Shown here piece after piece: positions 36,035 to 46,223 of a stretch of 64,000 nucleotides of DNA (the first letter of the stretch is position 1; every line of letters starts with the position of its first letter). The stretch lies in the NCBI RefSeq assembly GCF_000763495.1, contig NZ_CP009576.1:2981036-3045035 (forward strand), given 5' to 3'. Under the pieces are notes generated by a model. It did not search any database. It was not told the DNA's origin and worked only from the letters and a program-made list of their open reading frames with translations. Origin of the DNA: Listeria ivanovii subsp. londoniensis. GTDB lineage: Bacteria; Bacillota; Bacilli; Lactobacillales; Listeriaceae. The position numbers and the translations under genes are program-made.

Positions 36035-36140
36035 GATCTATTGTCACGCCTCCTCTATAGGATTAGTATAGCTGTTTTGCGACTGTAATTGAAGCTTTTT
36101 GAGGAAATTCGTGTTTTGGAGCTGCTTTGGATTTTTTACT

Positions 36141-36233
36141 AAAAAAAGCAGAATCTCTGAATTAAAGAGATTTCTGCTCGGATAGTAACCAATCAATAAT
36201 ATAAATTATAGGAATTCCGTCTATTTGAAGTAA
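36141..36233 (-). ncRNA. Candidate small RNA between guaB and recQ
   Basis: On the minus strand, TTACTT (36228-36233) and TATAAT (36205-36210) are 17 bp apart, and a hairpin with GCAGAATCTCT against AGAGATTTCTGC (36148-36177) and seven T residues follows. The transcript would start near 36198 and end near 36141. The RNA is inferred from promoter and terminator only. Confidence 0.35.
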
Positions 36234-36304
36234 TGTTCTAGTTAATAAATATTTCACCATTATTTGAAGTTAGCTTCAAATAATGACGTTTAAAGTACTT
36301 TTTA

Positions 36305-36346
36305 AAAAAACCAGGACTCTCATCCACCTCTTGAGAATCCCTGCTT
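36305..36346 (-). terminator. Terminator after guaB
   Basis: On the minus strand, CAGGGATTCTCA and TGAGAGTCCTGG form a stem (36312-36344), followed by TTTTTTTAAA. It lies directly after the guaB stop. Confidence 0.75.
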
Positions 36347-36355
36347 TCTAAACAC

Positions 36356-37885
<1,530 letters not shown>

Positions 37886-38062
37886 CTATTTTCATAAAGA
37901 AAAAATGGTGGAAAAATATCCACATCATGCGACTTGTACTTCTATAATCATGCTGAAATAGCCAATGTATTTTTTAGTTATTGAATATGATGTTACAAGA
38001 AGCTAGGGGCTATGTCAAGAAGGTTTTATTTTATTGTTTTATTCAGAAAATATAGTAAAAAA

Positions 38063-38078
38063 TGTTTCACGTGAAACA
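38063..38078. promoter_or_regulatory. parS site, 16 of 16
   Basis: TGTTTCACGTGAAACA lies in the 283-bp space upstream of guaB and downstream of the macro-domain gene. Confidence 0.9.
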
Positions 38079-38079
38079 T

Positions 38080-38115
38080 TAAAAAAACCGTCTAAGATAT
38101 TTATCTTAAACGGCC
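38080..38115 (-). terminator. Terminator over the macro-domain gene stop
   Basis: On the minus strand, CCGTTTAAGAT and ATCTTAGACGG form a stem with T residues following. It includes the gene's stop codon (38106-38108) and lies just beyond the parS copy. Confidence 0.7.
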
Positions 38116-38636
38116 TCACTTTTGATTAATTTATTATACAATGCAAGATTTTCATCATCATAACAAATGAAGCGAATTTCTTTAATGCTTGAATCATACT
38201 CTTCTTCTATCCATTTTCGCACAGTATATAATACTACTTCGGCAGCTAGTTTTTTAGGAAATCCATATATGCCAGTTGAAATATTCGGGAACGCAATAGA
38301 TGTTAAATCTTTTCCGGCTGCTAGGTCTAACGATTTCCAATAACAAGAAGCTAACTTATTTGCTTCTTGATGTTCGCCACCCTTCCACACTGGGCCTACC
38401 GCATGGATGATGTAGTGAGTTTTTAGTTCGCCCGCTGCTGTAATAACAGCTTCTCCAGCTGGACAGGAGCCAATTCGATTAATAACCTCTTGGCATTCTT
38501 TTAATAAACCTGGTCCAGCTGCCTGATGAATTGCTCCATCGACTCCTGCACCGCCTAAAAGTCCTGAGTTAGCTGCATTCACAATAACATCGACATCTTG
38601 TTCGGTAATATCACCTTTTACAATTGTTAGCTTCAC
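38106..38636 (-). CDS. Macro domain ADP-ribosyl hydrolase (YmdB-like)
   Basis: This is a 176-residue single macro domain. [22 protein letters not shown] (residues 20-41) is the ADP-ribose binding loop with the Asn and Asp of MacroD/YmdB-type deacylases, and [12 protein letters not shown] is the second loop. The family removes ADP-ribose from proteins or the acetyl group from O-acetyl-ADP-ribose, the product of sirtuins. A sirtuin is encoded 23 kb away in this window, so a functional link is possible but not shown by location. Single gene. Confidence 0.9.
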   Translation of the reverse strand: MKLTIVKGDITEQDVDVIVNAANSGLLGGAGVDGAIHQAAGPGLLKECQEVINRIGSCPAGEAVITAAGELKTHYIIHAVGPVWKGGEHQEANKLASCYWKSLDLAAGKDLTSIAFPNISTGIYGFPKKLAAEVVLYTVRKWIEEEYDSSIKEIRFICYDDENLALYNKLIKSEAV

Positions 38637-38693
38637 TTCATCACCTCTTTTCTTTATTCTAATTTATTTTAATGATAATTTCCAGCTAAGCGA

Positions 38694-40304
38694 CTAATTT
38701 CGTTTCGTCAATGCGTAACTATAATTCCCTTCATAGGTGATTAACTGCTGGTTTTCAAGCCAAATTACTTTTGAGCAAAGTTGATCCATAAAGTAGCGGT
38801 CATGCGATACTATTATAACCGTTCCCGAAAACGATTTGATGGCTTCTTCTAAAACTTCACGGGATGCAATATCTAAATGGTTCGTCGGTTCATCCAAAAC
38901 CAGCGTATTGACAGGCATATTAATAAACTGGGCCAGCCTCAGCCGCATTCGTTCCCCGCCACTAATATTCTCGACTTTACGAAAGACCATTTCTCCGTAA
39001 AACATAAAACCGGCCAGCATTTTCCTTGCATCTCCTTCTGTCACTTCCACCTTATCTCGGAACGCTTCAAGCACGGTCAGTTCTTGGTTAAGTTCTTCCA
39101 TTTGCTGTGAAAGTGATGCGATTTTAACACTTGGACCAACTTTAATAAAACCGCTATCTGGCGTGACTTTACCCTCTATCATTTTTAGAAGCGTTGTTTT
39201 CCCTGTGCCATTTTTACCAATAAGTGCTACTCGTTCCCCTTGCCTAATTTGTAGAGATGCATCCTTTACAATCGGCTTATCTACAAAAGCTTTAGTCAAA
39301 TTCTCCATAACTACTACTTCTTGCCCACTACGACCTGCTTCATCAAATTGAAGTTGCATTTGTTTTTGCGTCAAGACAGGTCGCTTCACCATCACGATTC
39401 GCTCTAAGGCTTTTTCCATGTTCTTTGCTCGGCGGAACATTGCATCACTAGGAGGATTTGATGCCATTGCCCAAATACGTAGCTGTTTAATCGCCTTTTC
39501 CATTTTTTTGATTTTCTTTTGTTGGTCTTTATATTGTTGAAATTCGTGCAATAACCGCTCTTCTCGTTCCTTTAAATAACCAGAAAAATTCGTGTTATAA
39601 ATGATTAGTTTTTTATTTTCCAACTCAACCATTTTCTGAACTACTTCGTCTAAAAAGTATCTATCATGCGATACAACAAAGACAGTTCCAGTATAATGTT
39701 GCAAAAATGCCGTTAACCATTCTACCGCCATAAAATCTAGGTGGTTTGTTGGTTCATCTAGTAGTAATAAATCTGTTTTCTGTAACAATAAATGGGCTAA
39801 TGCAGTTTTTGTCTTTTCGCCACCGCTTAGCTCGCTCCATTTTCTAGTCTTCAACATACTAATACCTAAACCATTCACTACTTTGTTCAGATTAGCATCC
39901 ATTTCATAGCCGCCAAGTTCCCCAAATAATGACATCTTATCACCATAACGATTCAGTAGTTTTTCACTTGTGTTTGTTGTGAGCTCTTTCTCTAAGGTAC
40001 GAATTTCATTTTCTAATAGTTGAAGTTTTCCAAAGCTTGTCCGCAAATACTCCTCCACATTGATTTCTGAATCAACAGTAGATAACTGCTCTAAAAGCCC
40101 GATTTTCACTTCTTTTTTATGCGTCACGATTCCGTAATCTACACCTTCCAAGCCTTTCAAAATTTTTAAAATGGTACTTTTACCTTCTCCATTACGACCA
40201 ATTAGTCCAACACGTTCCCCTTCTTCTAACTGAAGTGATACTTTATCTAAAACAATATCTCCTGTAAAACTTTTTACTACGTCATTCATTGCTACTACTG
40301 TCAT
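38694..40304 (-). CDS. ABC-F family ATPase
   Basis: This is a 536-residue soluble protein with two ABC ATPase domains and no membrane segment. Walker A is GRNGEGKST in the first and GKNGTGKTT in the second, and the signatures are LSGGEKTK and ISGGERMR. The linker between (about 240-310, Lys-rich, KKMEKAIKQLRIWAMASNPP) is the ABC-F P-site tRNA-interaction segment. ABC-F proteins act on the ribosome; some give antibiotic protection, others general translation support. This one cannot be placed in a resistance class by eye. The ATG at 40304 follows GGAGGGG at about five bases. Confidence 0.88.
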   Translation of the reverse strand: MTVVAMNDVVKSFTGDIVLDKVSLQLEEGERVGLIGRNGEGKSTILKILKGLEGVDYGIVTHKKEVKIGLLEQLSTVDSEINVEEYLRTSFGKLQLLENEIRTLEKELTTNTSEKLLNRYGDKMSLFGELGGYEMDANLNKVVNGLGISMLKTRKWSELSGGEKTKTALAHLLLQKTDLLLLDEPTNHLDFMAVEWLTAFLQHYTGTVFVVSHDRYFLDEVVQKMVELENKKLIIYNTNFSGYLKEREERLLHEFQQYKDQQKKIKKMEKAIKQLRIWAMASNPPSDAMFRRAKNMEKALERIVMVKRPVLTQKQMQLQFDEAGRSGQEVVVMENLTKAFVDKPIVKDASLQIRQGERVALIGKNGTGKTTLLKMIEGKVTPDSGFIKVGPSVKIASLSQQMEELNQELTVLEAFRDKVEVTEGDARKMLAGFMFYGEMVFRKVENISGGERMRLRLAQFINMPVNTLVLDEPTNHLDIASREVLEEAIKSFSGTVIIVSHDRYFMDQLCSKVIWLENQQLITYEGNYSYALTKRN

Positions 40305-40339
40305 TTTCCCCTCCATTTATCCGAAGAAGCACAGCAAAA

Positions 40340-40355
40340 TGTTTCACGTGAAACA
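40340..40355. promoter_or_regulatory. parS site, 16 of 16
   Basis: TGTTTCACGTGAAACA lies 36 bp upstream of the ABC-F start and just downstream of the small-peptide terminator. Confidence 0.9.
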
Positions 40356-40366
40356 TTTTCAGACAA

Positions 40367-40395
40367 CAAAAAAGCGTCAGACAAGCGCCCGACGC
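40367..40395 (-). terminator. Terminator of the short-peptide unit
   Basis: On the minus strand, GCGTC (40391-40395) and GACGC (40374-40378) form a five-base stem with a 12-base loop, followed by TTTTTTG. It is short but well placed after the peptide frames. Confidence 0.55.
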
Positions 40396-40398
40396 CAA

Positions 40399-40461
40399 TT
40401 ATAAGTATAATACTAATTTAGCACTATACAACCCGATTGCGTGACTCCATGCTTCTCTCAT
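40399..40461 (-). CDS. Possible second short peptide, in frame with the first
   Basis: A 20-codon frame, MREAWSHAIGLYSAKLVLYL, follows the 36-codon ORF in the same frame, separated by TAA and three codons. There is no good ribosome binding site. It may be a small peptide, or the second half of a 60-codon ORF cut by the TAA at 40471-40473. Low confidence as a gene. Confidence 0.3.
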   Translation of the reverse strand: MREAWSHAIGLYSAKLVLYL

Positions 40462-40470
40462 TTTTTCTAA

Positions 40471-40581
40471 TTATGCAGTTTTTTGGGCAGACTTCACCAA
40501 TGTAACTGCAATACCGGAAAAAATTGCACGGACAATATACAAATATTTTGCTATAGTAGTACGCGCATTCAAAAGAAACAT
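40471..40581 (-). CDS. Putative 36-residue small membrane-active peptide
   Basis: The translation is MFLLNARTTIAKYLYIV, then RAIFSGIAVTLVKSAQKTA. Residues 10-32 form a hydrophobic or amphipathic helix with Lys/Arg at both ends, suited to a membrane surface or single-pass peptide. GAGGTGAGATGAC precedes the ATG at 40581, and a near-consensus promoter lies 30 bp further upstream, with a terminator after it. That combination is strong for such a short frame. I know no name for it. The stop is followed in frame by a further 20-codon frame (40461-40399). Confidence 0.6.
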   Translation of the reverse strand: MFLLNARTTIAKYLYIVRAIFSGIAVTLVKSAQKTA

Positions 40582-40611
40582 GTCATCTCACCTCTTTTCA
40601 TTTATACCTAT

Positions 40612-40640
40612 AGAATAACGGAGCCCCATATAAATGTCAA
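40612..40640 (-). promoter_or_regulatory. Promoter of the short-peptide unit
   Basis: TTGACA (40635-40640, perfect -35) and TATTCT (40612-40617) are 17 bp apart on the minus strand. This is one of the best promoters I see in the window. Confidence 0.75.
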
Positions 40641-40745
40641 TTATTCTCTCTATCACATTCGTGAAACACAGCGTTTCAATCCAGAAACTTATACCATTGA
40701 TATGAAACACGAGCCTAAAACAAGAAAACCTATTTACCAATCACT

Positions 40746-42271
<1,526 letters not shown>

Positions 42272-42318
42272 GCCTTGTTCTCTCTGCTTCACCAATTATT
42301 CTTGGGAGGGAATTTTTT

Positions 42319-42621
42319 ATGAAAAAAATATTGCTTGTTTGTGCAGCCGGAATGTCCACAAGTTTACTCGTTACGAAAATGAAAGCGCACGCAACCTCAA
42401 TTGGGGAAGAAATTGAAATCGAAGCACTTCCAGTATCTGAAGCTAGTAATGTGGTAGATAAAATGGATATCGTTATGCTTGGGCCTCAAGTCCGCTACCA
42501 AAAACCACAAGTAGATGAACTTGTACAAGGCCGAATTCCCGTTGTCGTTATTGACATGAAAGATTACGGTATGCTAAACGGTAAAGCTGTTCTCGAAAAA
42601 GCTTTTGCTGAAATTAGATAA
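42319..42621 (+). CDS. PTS cellobiose-type EIIB component
   Basis: This is a 100-residue cytosolic phosphocarrier of the Lac/cellobiose PTS family. The phosphorylated Cys8 is in LLVCAAGMSTSLL, with the typical flexible loop. It passes phosphate from EIIA (44890) to sugar bound by EIIC (42648). GGGAGGG precedes the ATG. It lies between bglA and EIIC on the same strand. Which beta-glucoside is taken up cannot be told from sequence alone. Confidence 0.93.
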   Translation: MKKILLVCAAGMSTSLLVTKMKAHATSIGEEIEIEALPVSEASNVVDKMDIVMLGPQVRYQKPQVDELVQGRIPVVVIDMKDYGMLNGKAVLEKAFAEIR

Positions 42622-42647
42622 GGAATTTAAAACAGGGAGGTTTTAAA

Positions 42648-44000
42648 ATGAGTATAATGACAAAATTTGAACACGGAATGGAACGTGTTCTGGTACCAGT
42701 TGCGAATAAATTGAATTCTCAGCGCCATATTGCAGCAATTCGCGATGCATTTATTTTAGTTTTTCCATTAATTATGGCTGGTTCAATTATTACCTTAATT
42801 AACTTCGCAGTATTATCACCTGATGGCTTTATTGCAAAAATCTTATTTCTTGGGAAGATTTTCCCTAATTTAGCTGATGCGCAGGCAATTTTCTCACCTG
42901 TAATGCAAGGCTCAACGAATATTATGGCGATTTTAATTGTATTTTTAGTTGCTCGAAATCTCGCCATTTTCTTCAAACAGGATGATTTACTCTGCGGACT
43001 CACGGCGATTGGTGCTTTCTTCATTGTCTACACACCTTATACTGTTGTGGATAACGTTACTTATATGACCATTAAATTCCTTGGTGCTCAAGGTCTTTTC
43101 GTAGCAATTATTGTCGCGATTATTACTGGTGAGGTATTTAGTCGTCTAGCTAGGTCCCCGCGTTTAATGATTAAAATGCCTGAACAAGTACCACCAGCAG
43201 TTGCTCGTTCTTTTAAAGTATTAATTCCAGTTATTATCATTACAATTCTTTTCACAGTTATTAACTATCTTATTACACTTGTAGCTCCTGAAGGTTTAAA
43301 TGACCTTGTATATACAGTTATTCAAGCTCCACTTAAAGATATGGGTACGAATGTTTTCTCTGTTATTATTATCGGTCTTGTATCTAACCTTTTATGGGTG
43401 CTTGGGATTCACGGACCAAATACAGTTGCGGCTATCCGTGACACCATTTTCACTGAACCTAACTTAGACAATTTATCTTACGTAGCACAGCATGGATCTG
43501 CTTGGGGCGCACCATACCCGGCAACTTGGGCTGGACTTAATGACGGATTTGCTAACTACGGTGGATCTGGTATGACACTTGGTCTTCTTATCGCTATTTT
43601 CATTGCGTCTCGTCGTGCAGATTACCGCGATATTGCGAAACTATCTATCGCACCAGGTATTTTCAACATTAATGAACCGGTTATTTTCGGTTTACCAATC
43701 GTATTAAACCCAATTATGGTTATTCCTTTCATCATTACACCAGCAATCAACACATTAATTGGTTACTTCTTTATCACAACAAAATTAATTCCACCTGTCG
43801 CCTATCAAGTACCTTGGACAACTCCGGGACCACTGATTCCATTCCTTGGTACAGGAGGAAACTGGCTCGCGCTTCTGGTCGGACTGCTATGTCTCGCCGT
43901 CGCGACAGTCATTTATCTACCATTCGTCATGGTCTCAAATAAAATTGCCGCGAGTGATGCCGCAATGGATGCAAATGCAACAGCTTCAACTGAAAAATAG
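42648..44000 (+). CDS. PTS cellobiose-type EIIC permease
   Basis: This is a 450-residue membrane protein with ten or so hydrophobic segments, the sugar-transporting subunit. The motif region GIHGPNTVAAI (residues 263-273) and NINEPVIFGLPIVLNPI (344-360) are characteristic of EIIC of this family; the NEPVIFG block binds the sugar. CAGGGAGG lies before the ATG. It works with EIIB and EIIA of the same operon. The four-base gap to the ROK gene suggests one transcript. Confidence 0.93.
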   Translation: MSIMTKFEHGMERVLVPVANKLNSQRHIAAIRDAFILVFPLIMAGSIITLINFAVLSPDGFIAKILFLGKIFPNLADAQAIFSPVMQGSTNIMAILIVFLVARNLAIFFKQDDLLCGLTAIGAFFIVYTPYTVVDNVTYMTIKFLGAQGLFVAIIVAIITGEVFSRLARSPRLMIKMPEQVPPAVARSFKVLIPVIIITILFTVINYLITLVAPEGLNDLVYTVIQAPLKDMGTNVFSVIIIGLVSNLLWVLGIHGPNTVAAIRDTIFTEPNLDNLSYVAQHGSAWGAPYPATWAGLNDGFANYGGSGMTLGLLIAIFIASRRADYRDIAKLSIAPGIFNINEPVIFGLPIVLNPIMVIPFIITPAINTLIGYFFITTKLIPPVAYQVPWTTPGPLIPFLGTGGNWLALLVGLLCLAVATVIYLPFVMVSNKIAASDAAMDANATASTEK

Positions 44001-44012
44001 GATGTGACAAAA

Positions 44013-44897
44013 ATGAAAATCGCAGCATTTGATATCGGTGGAACGGCCCTTAAAATGGGGGTCGTTTTGCCACATGGAGAAATTATTTTAACGAAATCCG
44101 CCGAAATAATTGGCAGTGATGGTGACCAAATTTTAACAGAAATGAAGCAGTTTCTGGCAGAAAATACAGATGTGAACGGTATCGCTATTAGTGCCCCTGG
44201 TTATGTTAATCCAAAAACTGGACTGATTACGATGGGTGGCGCGATTCGTAGATTTGATCATTTTAATTTAAAAGTATGGCTGGAAACAGAAACAAATCTA
44301 CCAGTCTCCATCGAAAACGATGCTAACTGTGCCCTGCTTGCGGAAAAATGGCTCGGTAAAGGCGCAGATTTAGATGATTTTCTATGCTTGACGATTGGAA
44401 CAGGGATTGGTGGCGGGATTTACTCTAATGGCGCACTCGTTCGCGGAGGAAGATTCCGTGCTGGAGAGTTTGGTTACATGTTTAGCGAACGCCCAGGAGC
44501 AAGTAGACCAGGAAAATACACGCTAAATGAAACGACTACTATGCTCGTTCTTCGTAGATACTACGCCGAGATTACCAACCAACCGTTAGAAGAAATTACT
44601 GGCGAAGAAATTTTTGCGAATTATGATGCTGGTGACGCTATTTCCGAGCGATTAATTAATGAATTTTATACTGGAATTTGTACAGGGTTATACAATTTAA
44701 TTTATCTATTTGACCCTACACATATTTTCGTTGGTGGTGGAATTACTAGCCGCCCTACTTTTATCACCGAGTTGCAGCATCATATGACTAGTTTTGGCTT
44801 ACGCGACACAATTATCGAGACGGCTACGCATAAAAACCAAGCTGGCCTGCTCGGGGCAGTTTATCACTTTTTACAGGAGGAAAATAGACATGAATGA
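44013..44897 (+). CDS. ROK-family sugar kinase or regulator-like protein
   Basis: This is a 294-residue cytosolic protein with the ATPase fold of ROK proteins: DIGGTALKMGV at residues 6-16 (phosphate 1), ENDANCALLAE (phosphate 2 / sugar), and GTGIGGGIYSNG (adenosine). There is no DNA-binding helix at the front, so it is kinase-like, not a NagC/XylR repressor. It sits between PTS EIIC and EIIA genes. It probably phosphorylates a free sugar released by the operon's glycosidase. The ATG at 44013 is used; the GTG at 44004 is too close to AGGATG. The stop overlaps the EIIA start by 8 bp. Confidence 0.88.
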   Translation: MKIAAFDIGGTALKMGVVLPHGEIILTKSAEIIGSDGDQILTEMKQFLAENTDVNGIAISAPGYVNPKTGLITMGGAIRRFDHFNLKVWLETETNLPVSIENDANCALLAEKWLGKGADLDDFLCLTIGTGIGGGIYSNGALVRGGRFRAGEFGYMFSERPGASRPGKYTLNETTTMLVLRRYYAEITNQPLEEITGEEIFANYDAGDAISERLINEFYTGICTGLYNLIYLFDPTHIFVGGGITSRPTFITELQHHMTSFGLRDTIIETATHKNQAGLLGAVYHFLQEENRHE

Positions 44898-45198
44898 AAT
44901 GGAAACCGTGATTTTTGGCATGATTAGCCAAGTTGGTTCTGCAAGAAGCAGTTACTTAGAAGGGCTCCGCGCGGCCCGTGGTGGTGATTTTGAAGAAGCA
45001 GAGGCAAAATTACAAGAAGGAAGCGAATCACTCGCAAACGGCCACCATGAGCACCATAAATTAATTCAAAAAGAAGCTTCCGGTGAAAAAGTGGAAATTC
45101 AACTACTTTTAATCCATGCAGAAGACTTACTTATTACAACGGAAACATTGCGCGAAGTTGTTACTGAGTTCGTCCATGTGTATAAGAAAATAAGTTAA
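44890..45198 (+). CDS. PTS Lac/cellobiose-type EIIA component
   Basis: This is a 102-residue cytosolic protein of the trimeric all-helical EIIA class. The phosphorylated His is in NGHHEHHKLIQKEA (about residues 50-63), the family signature. The ATG at 44890 follows AGGAGG, and the ORF from 44794 only extends into the ROK gene. It relays phosphate from HPr to EIIB. This completes a IIB-IIC-IIA set around the ROK gene. A terminator follows. Confidence 0.93.
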   Translation: MNEMETVIFGMISQVGSARSSYLEGLRAARGGDFEEAEAKLQEGSESLANGHHEHHKLIQKEASGEKVEIQLLLIHAEDLLITTETLREVVTEFVHVYKKIS

Positions 45199-45204
45199 TA
45201 TCGT

Positions 45205-45245
45205 TTTTCAGAAAAAATCTATCCTACTTAAGGGTAGATTTTTTT
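45205..45245 (+). terminator. Terminator after the cellobiose PTS operon
   Basis: AATCTA-T-CC and GG-G-TAGATT form a stem with one mismatch around 45215-45237, followed by seven T residues. Confidence 0.75.
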
Positions 45246-45298
45246 GTTTTATACTATGTTTTTACTTTTTTTGCTTCTGCTAAATCCAAGTTATTAAG

Positions 45299-45307
45299 TG
45301 CTATACT
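45299..45307 (+). promoter_or_regulatory. Extended -10 promoter of the rpiR-bgl-PTS operon
   Basis: TG-C-TATACT (45299-45307) is an extended -10. No good -35 is seen, which an extended -10 can tolerate. Transcription would start near 45314, just before a GCGGG...CCCGC hairpin (45320-45352) in the leader. Confidence 0.5.
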
Positions 45308-45416
45308 ATTTTTAAATAAGCGGGGAAGGCTTGGGAGCAAGATTTGTCCCGCAAAAAAAAGCCACATTCGCTATAGTTAAAGTATCATCCAACTTGGCCA
45401 AGGAGGAAGATTTAAA

Positions 45417-46223
45417 ATGGATATCAAAAGACTGAGCTTATTGCATCGTTTAACACGAATTCTTGATCGCAATCATTTTGGAACCATTGATTATGAACTT
45501 GCCAAATTTTTTTTAGACAACTATCGTTCCATAAGCAAAATGAATATTTATGAAATCGCTGAACAGAATTTCGTTTCACGCGCTAGTATTCGCCGTTTCG
45601 CCAGCCACATCGGTTATGAAAATTTTGCAGTAATGAAACAACATTTCCAAGACTTTGATGAAGGAGCCGAAGTTTACCTCAAAGTCCATGGCACTGCTGA
45701 CTTCCGCATAGAATTATATCGCTATCTATCACTCATGATGGAAGAACTCAATGTTCGCATGAATTCAAGTGAGGTTTCCTGGCTTGTCAAAGAAATCGAT
45801 CAAGCACAAGAAGTTGCTTTTATCGCTTCTAGTCATATCGCCGGTATTCTTCAAACCTTCCAACAAGAACTAGTAATCTTCGGAAAACGAGTAACTCTAC
45901 TTTCCAATGAAGAAGATATTTGCGCTAGTCTAGATTATTTCGGTCCAGAAACAATGGTCATTGTCTTTTCTATTTCTGGTTTACTAGCAGAAACTTTAAC
46001 ACCCGTCATCAAGTGCTTCACTGGCAAAAAAATTCTTTTCACTTTAAAACGCGCACCTGAATTCAATTACAACTTTGAAAAAATTTATCATTTGCGTAGT
46101 CAGGAAAATACGGAGATTCCAGATGTTTTCTATTATTCTTATGCAGTTCATTATGTCTTAGATGTCATTTTAAGCGAGTTTTTAAAATTAAAAACGGAGA
46201 GGAACGATTTTAATGATTTATAA
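45417..46223 (+). CDS. RpiR-family regulator of a beta-glucoside operon
   Basis: This is a 268-residue regulator with an N-terminal RpiR helix-turn-helix (SKMNIYEIAEQNFVSRASIR, about residues 40-60) and a C-terminal SIS sugar-phosphate domain (about 110-260). The ATG follows AAGGAGG. The stop overlaps the next GH1 gene by 11 bp, then a IIBCA PTS. It probably senses a phosphorylated sugar made by that system. The SIS domain is weakly conserved at its ligand loop. Confidence 0.88.
   Translation: MDIKRLSLLHRLTRILDRNHFGTIDYELAKFFLDNYRSISKMNIYEIAEQNFVSRASIRRFASHIGYENFAVMKQHFQDFDEGAEVYLKVHGTADFRIELYRYLSLMMEELNVRMNSSEVSWLVKEIDQAQEVAFIASSHIAGILQTFQQELVIFGKRVTLLSNEEDICASLDYFGPETMVIVFSISGLLAETLTPVIKCFTGKKILFTLKRAPEFNYNFEKIYHLRSQENTEIPDVFYYSYAVHYVLDVILSEFLKLKTERNDFNDL

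Larger units (their letters stand above)
36035..36355. other. Intergenic stretch with tandem hairpins and possible small RNA
   Basis: This 321-bp region separates recQ and guaB, both on the minus strand. It contains the guaB terminator (36305-36346), a 12-bp palindrome (36258-36285), a promoter-like TTACTT-17-TATAAT (36205-36233, minus) and a second terminator (36141-36177). The last two would give an RNA of about 55-60 nt. Confidence 0.55.
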
